From contig URGS01000028.1 of NCBI GenBank assembly GCA_900547415.1, positions 1 through 23,335 of the forward strand: DNA of 23,335 nt, in the 5' to 3' direction. The stretch is from an uncultured Phascolarctobacterium sp. (GTDB lineage: Bacteria; Bacillota; Negativicutes; Acidaminococcales; Acidaminococcaceae). Below are positions 8,686-15,264 of this stretch, piece after piece (position 1 is the first letter of the stretch; each line of letters opens with the position of its first letter). The translations under genes were made by a program, and so were the position numbers. A model generated the notes under the pieces. The model saw only the letters and a program-made list of their open reading frames with translations, ran no database searches and was not told the DNA's origin.

Positions 8686-9036
8686 ATGTTATTTATCTGT
8701 TACGCTAAATGCGGTACCTGCAAGAAGGCAGAAAAATATTTGCAGAACAAGGGCTTTGAGTTTACTAAGCGAGATATTAAAGAGAATAATCCATCCTTGG
8801 AGGAGCTGACTGACTGGTACAAGGCAAGCGGTTTGCCTTTAAAGAGATTCTTCAATACCAGTGGCAATGCCTATAAATCCATGAACCTTAAGGACAAGCT
8901 TCCGGCTATGAGCGAAGAAGAACAGCTGGAGCTGCTTGCTACTGACGGTATGCTGGTTAAGCGTCCCATTGTTATAAATGGCGATGATGTTTTGGTAGGC
9001 TTTAAACAGGCTGAATACGAGGAAAAGGGATTGTAA
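8686..9036 (+). CDS. ArsC/Spx/YffB-family thioredoxin-fold protein
   Basis: A small cytoplasmic protein of the arsenate-reductase-like superfamily, 116 aa. The start is ATG 8686, with AAAGGAAG (8670-8677) as binding site; an in-frame codon at 8653 would lie upstream of that site. Near the N terminus it has Cys5, Cys9 and Cys12, with C-G-T-C at 9-12 forming a redox pair at the usual active-site place. The KRPI segment late in the protein carries the conserved basic residue of ArsC-like enzymes. Members act as arsenate reductases, as transcription regulators (Spx) or as reductases of unknown substrate (YffB). No arsenic-resistance genes are nearby, so arsenate reduction is not supported by context. 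It is a single-gene unit with its own promoter and terminator. Confidence 0.8.
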   Translation: MLFICYAKCGTCKKAEKYLQNKGFEFTKRDIKENNPSLEELTDWYKASGLPLKRFFNTSGNAYKSMNLKDKLPAMSEEEQLELLATDGMLVKRPIVINGDDVLVGFKQAEYEEKGL

Positions 9037-9045
9037 TTATCCAAG

Positions 9046-9076
9046 CTGCACCAATTTCTGGTGCAGTTTTTTCTTT
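9046..9076 (+). terminator. Rho-independent terminator after the ArsC-like gene
   Basis: CTGCACCA (9046-9053) pairs perfectly with TGGTGCAG (9059-9066) around a 5-base loop, followed at once by a long T tract. Confidence 0.9.
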
Positions 9077-9182
9077 TTTATGGTAAAATATTATATCTAT
9101 AATTTTCGTTAATAAGGGTTCAACTGTTTTAATATGAACCTTGTACGCAATATTTATTTTTAGAGAAAGGGGGCGGCTTTTG

Positions 9183-10598
9183 ATGGCAGCAAAGATTATC
9201 GTAGGCGCAACCGAGGATGAAACCCGTATGGGACTGCTGGAGGATGGTCGTCTCATGGAATTTTTGGTGGAGCGAGCAGCGGAGCAGCACCTTGTTGGCA
9301 GTATTTTCAAGGGCAGGGTTTGCAATGTAGTTCGCGGTATTCAGGCGGCATTCATTGATATTGGCCTGGAGCAGAATGCCTTTTTATATTTGGGCGACGC
9401 TATTGATGTAACAGAGGGTCAGAGCGTTACCGTACAGATTTCCAAGGATGCACGTGGTACGAAGGGACCAACTGCTACTCGCGAGATTACAGTTCCTGGT
9501 AAATACGTGGTGCTTTTGCCTAAGGCAAATTACGTAGGTATTTCTCGAAAAATTGCAGACAAGGCTGAGCGTGAGCGTTTGCAAAGAGTGTGCAGTGCTG
9601 CGCGTCCAGATGGTATGGGTATTGTTGTTCGCACTGCTGCCTGTGGCGTTGCTGACGAGCTTTTGGCGGCTGATATTGCCAAGCTTGCAGCAGAGTGGCG
9701 GATTATGGCAGCACGTGAGCGTGTAGCCAAGGCTCCCTGCCTGCTGCGTCGTGAGCTTGATTTGCCAATTCGCATTGTGCGTGATTATCTGCGTCCTGAC
9801 TTAGAGGAAATTGTTGTTGATAATGTTTCCATTTATAAGCGTTTGGAGGAGCTGTTGCAACAGTTCCCTCAGCAAAAGCGTATTAAACTGACTATGTATC
9901 AGGGCGTTGAGGATATTTTTGCCTACAATCGAAAGGAAGAGGAAATTGCTGGTATTTCTGACCGTCAGGTAATGCTGCCCAGTGGTGGTTATCTTATTTT
10001 TGACTACACCGAGGCCATGACTGTTATTGATGTTAATAGTGGCAAATTCAGCGGACGTGAAAATTTGGAAGAAACCATTATGCAGATTAATCGTGAGGCT
10101 GCAGCAGAAATTGCGCGACAGCTGCGTCTGCGTGATATTGGTGGTATTATCGTTGTAGATTTTATTGATATGCATACTGATGAGCATAAGCGTGAAATTT
10201 TAGACGTACTGCAACGGGCTTTTGCTGGTGATAAGATGCACCCTAAAGTCCAGGATATTACTGTACTTAATCTGGTAGAGATTACTAGAAAAAAATCACG
10301 TCAGAATTTATCATCTGTGCTGTACACTCCTTGTCCAATCTGTGATGGCAGCGGCAGAGTACAAAGCAGGGAAAGTTTGGCTTTGGAGATAAAACGTAAG
10401 TTACGAGCTTTATTGAAGCGCAGAGGCAGTTCTAAAAATCTTTTGGTTTCAGCTAATCCCTGGCTTGCTCAATGGCTTATCAGCAAGGATTTAAAAGCTT
10501 GGGAGCGGGAACTGGCTTGTAGTTTGCGTATCGAAAGTGACCCGTCTCTGCACGTGGAAAGCTTCATGATTTTGGATAATACTGGTGCAGAAAAATAA
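9183..10598 (+). CDS. rng: Ribonuclease E/G family endoribonuclease
   Basis: Cleaves single-stranded RNA, acting in rRNA maturation and mRNA decay. ATG 9183 is chosen over the frame opening at 9141 because AAAGGGGG (9165-9172) precedes it. The product is 471 aa, the RNase G size, without the long C-terminal scaffold of RNase E. An N-terminal S1-like RNA-binding part contains FIDIGLEQNAFLYLGD. The catalytic DNase-I-like part has the two acidic residues Asp283 (in VIDVNSG) and Asp326 (in VVDFIDM), 43 residues apart as in E. coli RNase E. The zinc-link CPIC has Cys384 and Cys387. Being placed ahead of rplU-prp-rpmA is a common Firmicute arrangement. A possible -10 (TATAAT at 9098-9103) and a hairpin at 9114-9142 lie in its leader, but no good -35 is seen. 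Confidence 0.93.
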   Translation: MAAKIIVGATEDETRMGLLEDGRLMEFLVERAAEQHLVGSIFKGRVCNVVRGIQAAFIDIGLEQNAFLYLGDAIDVTEGQSVTVQISKDARGTKGPTATREITVPGKYVVLLPKANYVGISRKIADKAERERLQRVCSAARPDGMGIVVRTAACGVADELLAADIAKLAAEWRIMAARERVAKAPCLLRRELDLPIRIVRDYLRPDLEEIVVDNVSIYKRLEELLQQFPQQKRIKLTMYQGVEDIFAYNRKEEEIAGISDRQVMLPSGGYLIFDYTEAMTVIDVNSGKFSGRENLEETIMQINREAAAEIARQLRLRDIGGIIVVDFIDMHTDEHKREILDVLQRAFAGDKMHPKVQDITVLNLVEITRKKSRQNLSSVLYTPCPICDGSGRVQSRESLALEIKRKLRALLKRRGSSKNLLVSANPWLAQWLISKDLKAWERELACSLRIESDPSLHVESFMILDNTGAEK

Positions 10599-10652
10599 AT
10601 TGTAAAATTTAAGCCAGAGGAAAATTTTTAATGATTTTTACCATAGCTGCTG

Positions 10653-10681
10653 TTGACAAATAGCGCTCTGTAAGGTAAAAT
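10653..10681 (+). promoter_or_regulatory. Strong sigma-70 promoter for rplU-prp-rpmA
   Basis: A perfect -35 TTGACA (10653-10658), a 17-base spacer and TAAAAT (10676-10681). Transcription should start near 10688, giving a leader of about 104 bases before rplU. Confidence 0.85.
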
Positions 10682-10687
10682 ATTCCA

Positions 10688-10791
10688 GTATGGACTGAAG
10701 TGGTCCGTCCCCAACCGCGCAGAGAGGTTCTGAAAATCTCCAATAAGGAGTACCGTATTTGGCGAGTCTATCATAAAGGGAGGTGCAATAG
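10688..10791 (+). ncRNA. Probable ribosomal protein L21 leader
   Basis: This leader can fold GGAC/GTCC (10692-10695 with 10703-10706) and AACC/GGTT (10713-10716 with 10726-10729), and it ends in the strong binding site GGGAGG just before the rplU ATG. Firmicutes commonly carry a structured L21 leader at this place (Rfam L21_leader), by which the protein is thought to control its own operon. My assignment rests on position and simple pairing, not on a covariance-model match. Confidence 0.5.
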
Positions 10792-11103
10792 ATGTACGCT
10801 ATTATTCAAACTGGCGGTAAACAATACCGTGTAAGCGAAGGCGAAACCCTGCAAGTTGAAAAACTGAACGCAGAAGTTGGCGCTGAAGTTGTTTTTGAAG
10901 AAGTTCTGACCGTTGTTAACGACGCTGACGTTAAGATTGGCAAACCCGTAGTTGAAGGCGCAAAAGTTGTTGCTAAAGTTGTTGAGCACGGCCGCGCAGA
11001 CAAAATTTTCGTTTTCAAATACAAAGCTAAATCCAACTACCGTAAACGTCAAGGTCATCGTCAACCGTTCACTACTGTTGAAATCACCGCTATCAACGCT
11101 TAA
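10792..11103 (+). CDS. rplU: 50S ribosomal protein L21
   Basis: A structural protein of the large ribosomal subunit that contacts 23S rRNA. The product is 103 aa, the standard length. The N terminus MYAIIQTGGKQYRV is the family signature, and the C-terminal part has KYKAKSNYRKRQGHRQP, the basic rRNA-binding tail. A strong binding site GGGAGGTG precedes the ATG. Codon choice is that of a highly expressed gene, rich in CGT, AAC and GTT. It is the first gene of a three-gene unit with prp and rpmA. Confidence 0.97.
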   Translation: MYAIIQTGGKQYRVSEGETLQVEKLNAEVGAEVVFEEVLTVVNDADVKIGKPVVEGAKVVAKVVEHGRADKIFVFKYKAKSNYRKRQGHRQPFTTVEITAINA

Positions 11104-11108
11104 TTGCT

Positions 11109-11435
11109 ATGATAACCGTGGATTTTTACAAGGATGAGCAGGGGATGATTACTGGCTATAAGGTTAGTGGTCATGCAGGCTATGCTGAAGAGGGCAGCGA
11201 CATTATATGTAGCTCGATTTCTTCTTTGACGCAGGCACCTGTAATTGGCTTGGAAAAGCACTTGAATTTACATCCGTCCTGTCTGGTTAATCAAGAGGAC
11301 GGAATTTTAGAGGTAGCATTGAACAGTGCTCCTACTGACATGACGCAGGCAATATTGATGACCATGTTTTATAGTGTGGACTCAGTAGCTCGTCAGTGTC
11401 CGCAATATGTTCGAATCAAAGAACATAGGAGGTGA
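11109..11435 (+). CDS. prp: Ribosomal-processing cysteine protease Prp (YsxB)
   Basis: Removes the N-terminal extension from ribosomal protein L27, an essential step in Staphylococcus aureus. The product is 108 aa. The catalytic pair is visible: His22 in the GHAGYAEEGSD segment and Cys34 in IICSSIS, the same positions as in the S. aureus enzyme. The start codon follows the rplU stop by 5 bases with no clear binding site of its own, so it is probably translated by coupling. Its 3' end holds the AGGAGGTGA that serves rpmA, and the TGA stop is part of that site. Its substrate L27 is encoded directly downstream, and that protein's cleavage motif is unusual here. Confidence 0.93.
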   Translation: MITVDFYKDEQGMITGYKVSGHAGYAEEGSDIICSSISSLTQAPVIGLEKHLNLHPSCLVNQEDGILEVALNSAPTDMTQAILMTMFYSVDSVARQCPQYVRIKEHRR

Positions 11436-11440
11436 AAGTA

Positions 11441-11734
11441 ATGTTTGAAATTATTCTGCAATTACATGCACATAAAAAAGGTACCGGTAGCTCCCACAAC
11501 GGTCGTGACTCCAACGCGCAACGTCTGGGCACCAAAGCTCATGACAGCCAATTGGTAACCGCTGGCAGCATCATCGTTCGTCAACGTGGTACTAAATTCC
11601 ATCCCGGCAACAATGTTGGCATGGGCAAAGATTACACCATTTACGCTATGGTTGAAGGCCGTGTAAAATTCGAACGCAAAGGCCGCGACAAACGTCAAAT
11701 CAGTGTATATCCTGTTGAAGAAGCAGCTATGTAA
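11441..11734 (+). CDS. rpmA: 50S ribosomal protein L27 with N-terminal extension
   Basis: A large-subunit protein whose N-terminal tail reaches toward the peptidyl-transferase centre. The start is ATG 11441, with AGGAGGTGA at 11427-11435; a GTG at 11432 lies inside that site. The product is 97 aa. The core is typical: GTGSSHNGRDSNAQRLG, RQRGTKFHPG and KFERKGRDK. Ahead of the mature start AHKKG lies a nine-residue extension, MFEIILQLH, as in Firmicutes that use Prp. In S. aureus the residues before the cut are Phe-Phe; here they are Leu8-His9, before Ala10. The unit ends in a repeat that contains a terminator. Confidence 0.96.
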   Translation: MFEIILQLHAHKKGTGSSHNGRDSNAQRLGTKAHDSQLVTAGSIIVRQRGTKFHPGNNVGMGKDYTIYAMVEGRVKFERKGRDKRQISVYPVEEAAM

Positions 11735-11781
11735 TATCCGACTAAATATAACGCACCATCTGCTTTGTCAAGGCTCCTAGA

Positions 11782-11796
11782 CGTACTCATAGTACG
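11782..11796 (+). repeat. Small hairpin at the head of the repeat region
   Basis: CGTACT (11782-11787) and AGTACG (11791-11796) form a 6-bp stem with a 3-base loop just before repeat copy A. It is probably part of the repeat unit, since the TACGCC that overlaps its right arm recurs at the start of diverged copy B. Confidence 0.5.
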
Positions 11797-11800
11797 CCAT

Positions 11801-11888
11801 CGTCGCCTTTTCGCGCATCTGGCACGTTCTCTTTAGTCTTTTGCAAAGGCTCTTATCCGCACTCTTAATAGGGTGCGGATTTTTTATT
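11801..11888 (+). repeat. Intergenic repeat, copy A (88 bases)
   Basis: Matches 11985-12072 at 84 of 88 bases with no gaps. It begins CGTCGCCTTTTCGC and ends in a terminator hairpin. Located directly downstream of rpmA. No start codon with a binding site gives a protein across it. The region 11735-12186 has no supportable gene. Confidence 0.9.
11855..11886 (+). terminator. Rho-independent terminator inside repeat copy A
   Basis: ATCCGCACTC (11855-11864) pairs with GGGTGCGGAT (11871-11880) around TTAATA, and a run of T follows. It serves as the terminator of the rplU-prp-rpmA operon. Confidence 0.9.
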
Positions 11889-11895
11889 TGCTTTA

Positions 11896-11950
11896 TATAC
11901 GCCTTCGTCACCCTGCCTTGCATCTGCAGCATTCTAGCTAGTCTGTGTAA
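11896..11950 (+). repeat. Diverged third copy of the repeat (copy B)
   Basis: Aligned without gaps to the segment starting at 11791, about two thirds of bases agree, including TACGCC, TCGTC, GCATCTG and TAGTCT. It lacks the terminator hairpin. I read it as an old, decayed copy. Confidence 0.55.
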
Positions 11951-11984
11951 CATCGTATAGTTATTTATAATCATAAATATTGGT

Positions 11985-12072
11985 CGTCGCCTTTTCGCAC
12001 ATCTGGCACGTTCTCTTTAGTCTTTTGCAAAGGCGCTTATCCGCATTCTTAATTGGGTGCGGATTTTTTATT
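11985..12072 (+). repeat. Intergenic repeat, copy C (88 bases)
   Basis: A direct repeat of 11801-11888, 184 bases downstream, differing at four positions. One difference (C to T in the left arm of the hairpin) keeps pairing by G-T, so the stem survives. Confidence 0.9.
12039..12069 (+). terminator. Rho-independent terminator inside repeat copy C
   Basis: ATCCGCATTC (12039-12048) pairs with GGGTGCGGAT (12055-12064) around TTAATT, followed by a T run. A second terminator in tandem with the one in copy A. Confidence 0.85.
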
Positions 12073-12097
12073 CATACTACAGAAAAGTACTGTTATG

Positions 12098-12126
12098 TTG
12101 AGGTGTTTCTTTTTAAATGCTATAAT
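12098..12126 (+). promoter_or_regulatory. Promoter of the ABC-F gene
   Basis: TTGAGG (12098-12103), 17 bases, TATAAT (12121-12126), with an extended -10 TGC directly before it. Confidence 0.8.
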
Positions 12127-12186
12127 ATATACTGATTGATTATGTGCTTTTTATAGATAAATTTATGTTTTATACAGGAGAATGCT

Positions 12187-14136
12187 ATGCAATTAGTTGT
12201 AGATAAGGTTGCCAAGGCTTTTGGCATCCATGAGATTTTTAAAGATGTCAGCTTTATGGTGGAGCAGGGAGAGCATGTAGGTTTAGTTGGTGTTAATGGT
12301 AGTGGCAAAACCACACTGCTGCGTTGTCTGCTGCAGCCTGATTATGTTGATAGTGGTGCTATAAAATTTGAGCCTGGTATAAGCGTTGGCTATGTTCAAC
12401 AGGGCTTTACGGATATACATGGCACTATTTGGGAGTTTATGTATAATAGTTGCGAGGAAGTTTTGCAGCTTCGTGATAAGCTGCAGCACTTGGAGCAGGA
12501 ATCTGCTGGCCTTGATGGTGCAGCTTTAGAGGCTGTCTTAGATGAGTACGCTAGAGTGACTAAGCGCTATGAAAACTTAGATGGCTACAATTATGAGATG
12601 CGCATTAAGCGTGTGCTTATTGGCTTGGGCTATACAGAGGAATGGTGGCAGCAGGATGCAGCTACATTGAGTGGTGGTCAAAAGACTCGTCTAATGTTGG
12701 CAGCGGCGTTGGTACGCAATCCTGATTTTCTCATTCTTGACGAGCCTACTAACCATCTTGATATTGTGATGACTGAATGGTTGGAAAAGTATTTGCAGGA
12801 GTTCCGCGGTGGTTTGCTAGTTGTCAGCCATGATCGTGCTTTTCTTGATAATGTGGCTGTTCGTATTCTGGAAATGGAGGGCGGCAAGCTGCAATCTTTT
12901 AAAGGCAATTATACCCGCTATCTGGAGCAGAAGGCTATTCAGACTGCAACCCTTGAAGCTGCCTATAATGCACAGCAGGACTATATTGCTCGTACTGAGG
13001 CCTATATTCGTCGCTTTAAAGCAGGTATCAAAAGCAAAATGGCTCGTGGACGTCAGTCTCAACTGGACAGATTGGAGCGCATTGATGCACCTGTACAGAA
13101 TGAGGAATTCGAACTGCGTCTGCCTCCTGCAGCAGAATGTGCTGACCGTGTGCTGATTATGGAGGATTTGACCATTGGCTATGGTGACAAGGTGTTGGCC
13201 AAAGGAATTAATCTGACACTGCGCCGCGGTGAAAAGGCAGCTCTTTTAGGTGCTAATGGTACTGGTAAAACTACTTTGCTTAAAACAATTTTAGGCGAAA
13301 CTAATCCCTTAAAGGGACGTGCTAAGATTGGCAACAGAGTACAGATCGGTTATTTTTCCCAAAGCTATGAGCGCCTTAATCCTAAGCAGACACTTTTAGA
13401 TAATTTTGTCATTGAGTATGGCTTCACAGAGGAGCATACACGTTCTATGCTAGGCGGAATGCTTTTCCATGGTGATGATGTATTTAAGGAAATTGGTACA
13501 TTGAGCGGTGGCCAAAAGGCTCGCTTGGTACTTTTAAAGCTTGTTCTTGATGGTGCTAACTGTCTTGTTCTTGACGAACCTACAAACCATCTGGATATTA
13601 TGGCTCGTGAAACTGTTGAGGCTGCTCTTACTGCCTTTGATGGTACTGTTCTTGTAGTCAGCCATGACCGTTATTTTGTCAACGAGGTGGCAACCCGCAT
13701 TTGGGAAATTGAAGACCAAACAGTTAAGGACTATAGAGGTAACTACGACTTCTATTTGGAGGAGAAGCAAAAGCTGGCAGAGGCAGAGGCTCAGGCTAAG
13801 GCTGCTGCAGAGCAGGCACAGTATTATGCTGAGCAGCAGGCTAAAAAGGATGCTCAAAAGGCTGCTGTTGAGGTACAAAGCAATAAACAATCCAAGAAGG
13901 ATAATAAGCAAAAACGCTACAGTCCTGATGAGGCGGAAAAGCTGCTGCCTAAGATCGAGCTGCAGATTAGAGAGCAGGAGGCTATGATGAAGCTGCTGGA
14001 GCAGCAGATGGCTGACCCTGCAAACCATGAGGACCCGTCTCATAGTGCGGCTATGGCGGCAGAGCATGATGCTTATGAGGAAAAAATTGCTCAGCTTATG
14101 GAAAAATGGGAGCTTTTGATGGAGGCTTTGGAATAG
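12187..14136 (+). CDS. ABC-F family ATPase (YdiF/Uup-like translation factor)
   Basis: A soluble twin-ATPase protein of the family that binds the ribosomal E site and relieves stalls or, in some members, protects from antibiotics. The product is 649 aa with no membrane segments. The first cassette has Walker A GVNGSGKTT at residues 35-43, LSGGQKTRL and LDEPTNHLD. A basic linker with the KAGIKSKMARGRQSQ segment follows. The second cassette has Walker A GANGTGKTT at 355-363, LSGGQKARL and LDEPTNHLD. The last ~110 residues are rich in Ala, Gln, Glu and Lys and end in a coiled coil, as in Uup and YdiF. CAGGAG precedes ATG 12187. tadA follows with no gap. The general housekeeping type is more likely than a resistance type, but this cannot be settled by eye. 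Confidence 0.9.
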   Translation: MQLVVDKVAKAFGIHEIFKDVSFMVEQGEHVGLVGVNGSGKTTLLRCLLQPDYVDSGAIKFEPGISVGYVQQGFTDIHGTIWEFMYNSCEEVLQLRDKLQHLEQESAGLDGAALEAVLDEYARVTKRYENLDGYNYEMRIKRVLIGLGYTEEWWQQDAATLSGGQKTRLMLAAALVRNPDFLILDEPTNHLDIVMTEWLEKYLQEFRGGLLVVSHDRAFLDNVAVRILEMEGGKLQSFKGNYTRYLEQKAIQTATLEAAYNAQQDYIARTEAYIRRFKAGIKSKMARGRQSQLDRLERIDAPVQNEEFELRLPPAAECADRVLIMEDLTIGYGDKVLAKGINLTLRRGEKAALLGANGTGKTTLLKTILGETNPLKGRAKIGNRVQIGYFSQSYERLNPKQTLLDNFVIEYGFTEEHTRSMLGGMLFHGDDVFKEIGTLSGGQKARLVLLKLVLDGANCLVLDEPTNHLDIMARETVEAALTAFDGTVLVVSHDRYFVNEVATRIWEIEDQTVKDYRGNYDFYLEEKQKLAEAEAQAKAAAEQAQYYAEQQAKKDAQKAAVEVQSNKQSKKDNKQKRYSPDEAEKLLPKIELQIREQEAMMKLLEQQMADPANHEDPSHSAAMAAEHDAYEEKIAQLMEKWELLMEALE

Positions 14137-14625
14137 ATGGATGATAAGTACTATATGGAGCTGGCCATTGCTGAGGCTCGTAAGGCTGCTGAGCTTGGCG
14201 AAATTCCCATTGGCGCAGTGCTGGTGCACCATGGTCAGGTTATTGCCGCAGCCCACAATATGCGTGAAACTTGGAACGATGGTACGGCTCACGCAGAGGT
14301 CATCGTCATTCGCGAGGGCTGTAAAAGTCTGGGACGCTGGCGGCTTAGCGGCTGTACTCTTTATGTAACTGTGGAGCCTTGTCCTATGTGCAGCGGTGCC
14401 ATTGTAAATAGCAGGGTTGACAGAGTCGTTTATGGCTGCCCCGATGTGAAGGCAGGCGGAGCTGAGTCTATTTTTAATATTATTACTAATCCTAATCTAA
14501 ATCACTGTGCAGAGGTTACCAGTGGCGTCTGTGAGCTGGAATGCGCTCAGGTCATGAAGGACTTTTTCAAGCGCAGACGTGAGGAGAATAAGGCCCGAAA
14601 ACAGGCTGCTAAAATGCAGGAGTAA
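14137..14625 (+). CDS. tadA: tRNA-specific adenosine deaminase TadA
   Basis: Converts adenosine to inosine at the wobble position of tRNA-Arg(ACG). The product is 162 aa. Zinc and catalytic motifs are complete: His52-Ala53-Glu54 and the PCPMC segment with Cys82 and Cys85. The phrase GEIPIGAVLV is typical of the family. The ATG follows the stop codon of the ABC-F gene directly, so the two are translationally coupled; a GGAGG sits just upstream within the ABC-F coding end. The C-terminal tail is basic (KRRREENKARK), consistent with tRNA binding. Confidence 0.94.
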   Translation: MDDKYYMELAIAEARKAAELGEIPIGAVLVHHGQVIAAAHNMRETWNDGTAHAEVIVIREGCKSLGRWRLSGCTLYVTVEPCPMCSGAIVNSRVDRVVYGCPDVKAGGAESIFNIITNPNLNHCAEVTSGVCELECAQVMKDFFKRRREENKARKQAAKMQE

Positions 14626-14728
14626 CAGAAGTGGATTTGCCCATAGTAATTTGTGTAAAGCCTTTGGACTTTAGTGCAAGGTAAATAGGATATTTATTTT
14701 TCTGAACACTGGGGTGTGGGAATTTACA

Positions 14729-14757
14729 TTGCCATAATGGCTGCTTTACTGTATAAT
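14729..14757 (+). promoter_or_regulatory. Promoter of tRNA-Ser
   Basis: TTGCCA (14729-14734), a 17-base spacer and a perfect TATAAT (14752-14757), 19 bases before the tRNA. Confidence 0.8.
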
Positions 14758-14776
14758 TAACAGGTACAAAATAAAT

Positions 14777-14868
14777 GGAGACGTAGCGAAGTGGTCATAA
14801 CGCGGCTGACTCGAAATCAGTTCCGTCGCTCGCGCGGCACGTGGGTTCGAATCCCACCGTCTCCGCCA
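14777..14868 (+). tRNA. tRNA-Ser (anticodon CGA)
   Basis: Acceptor stem GGAGACG (14777-14783) pairs with CGTCTCC (14858-14864); G14865 is the discriminator and CCA (14866-14868) is encoded. The anticodon stem (14805-14809 with 14817-14821) closes the loop CTCGAAA with anticodon CGA at 14812-14814, reading UCG. A long variable arm (class II), typical of tRNA-Ser, precedes the T arm GTGGG/CCCAC with loop TTCGAAT. Confidence 0.96.
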
Positions 14869-14878
14869 GAATTTTTAG

Positions 14879-14908
14879 CCCAATCCGATTTATCTGGATT
14901 GGGTTTTT
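14879..14908 (+). terminator. Rho-independent terminator after tRNA-Ser
   Basis: CCCAATCC (14879-14886) pairs with GGATTGGG (14896-14903), followed by TTTTT. Confidence 0.9.
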
Positions 14909-14978
14909 GTTTAGGTGTTTTCAGTAACTTCTTTGCAGGGCATTGCCTGATGAGATTCTATCACGGCAGTTTGACATA

Positions 14979-15052
14979 GAACCATAACGAAATTGCGGGA
15001 TTAACCTGTCTGCTGAGTCACGCGGTTTACGGAATCCATATTTCTATGGTTC
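14979..15052. other. Nested inverted repeat of unknown function in the spacer before the T-box
   Basis: The spacer 14913-15229 has no supportable gene. Within it GAACCATA (14979-14986) pairs with TATGGTTC (15045-15052), and inside that GGATT (14998-15002) pairs with AATCC (15033-15037) and AACC (15003-15006) with GGTT (15024-15027). Further short hairpins follow: GCTTC/GAAGC (15058-15062 with 15070-15074) and GTTCATT/AATGAAC (15130-15136 with 15145-15151). A small RNA, a decayed repetitive element or a binding site are all possible. I do not recognise it. Confidence 0.4.
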
Positions 15053-15229
15053 GTGATGCTTCCTAGCTAGAAGCTCAAGTTGCTTCATAAAAAAGTAATG
15101 GCTAAGTAGTTGTATCCTTCAAGTTAATTGTTCATTTGGCAGTGAATGAACCACAAAAGTCGTAATTTGTAATAAACTTTACGTTGTTTGCTGAATACCA
15201 AGGTTTTAAATAAAATTAGTATAAAAATA

Positions 15230-15258
15230 TTGACTTAAATATTATATTGTTGTATCAT
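15230..15258 (+). promoter_or_regulatory. Promoter of the methionine operon
   Basis: TTGACT (15230-15235), a 17-base spacer and TATCAT (15253-15258), each one base from consensus. Start of transcription is expected near 15265, directly before the T-box leader. Confidence 0.75.
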
Positions 15259-15264
15259 CTAACA

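Noticed and set aside
8686..9036. Arsenic-resistance operon
   Set aside because: The ArsC-like protein stands alone with no arsR, arsB or acr3 near it, and its family has non-arsenate members.
11777..11974. Minus-strand reading frame of 65 codons across the repeats
   Set aside because: It runs through a terminator hairpin and repeat copies, and has no binding site or known motifs.
11735..12186. CRISPR array from the direct repeats
   Set aside because: Only two close copies, 88 bases long with no regular spacers, and each contains a terminator.
13534..14292. Long minus-strand frame of 252 codons opposite the ABC-F gene and tadA
   Set aside because: It is the complement of a Gln/Glu/Ala-rich coiled-coil region and spans the junction of two well-supported genes; its protein is a low-complexity Leu/Ser string.
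14791..14979. Plus-strand reading frame of 62 codons
   Set aside because: It starts inside tRNA-Ser and runs through its terminator.
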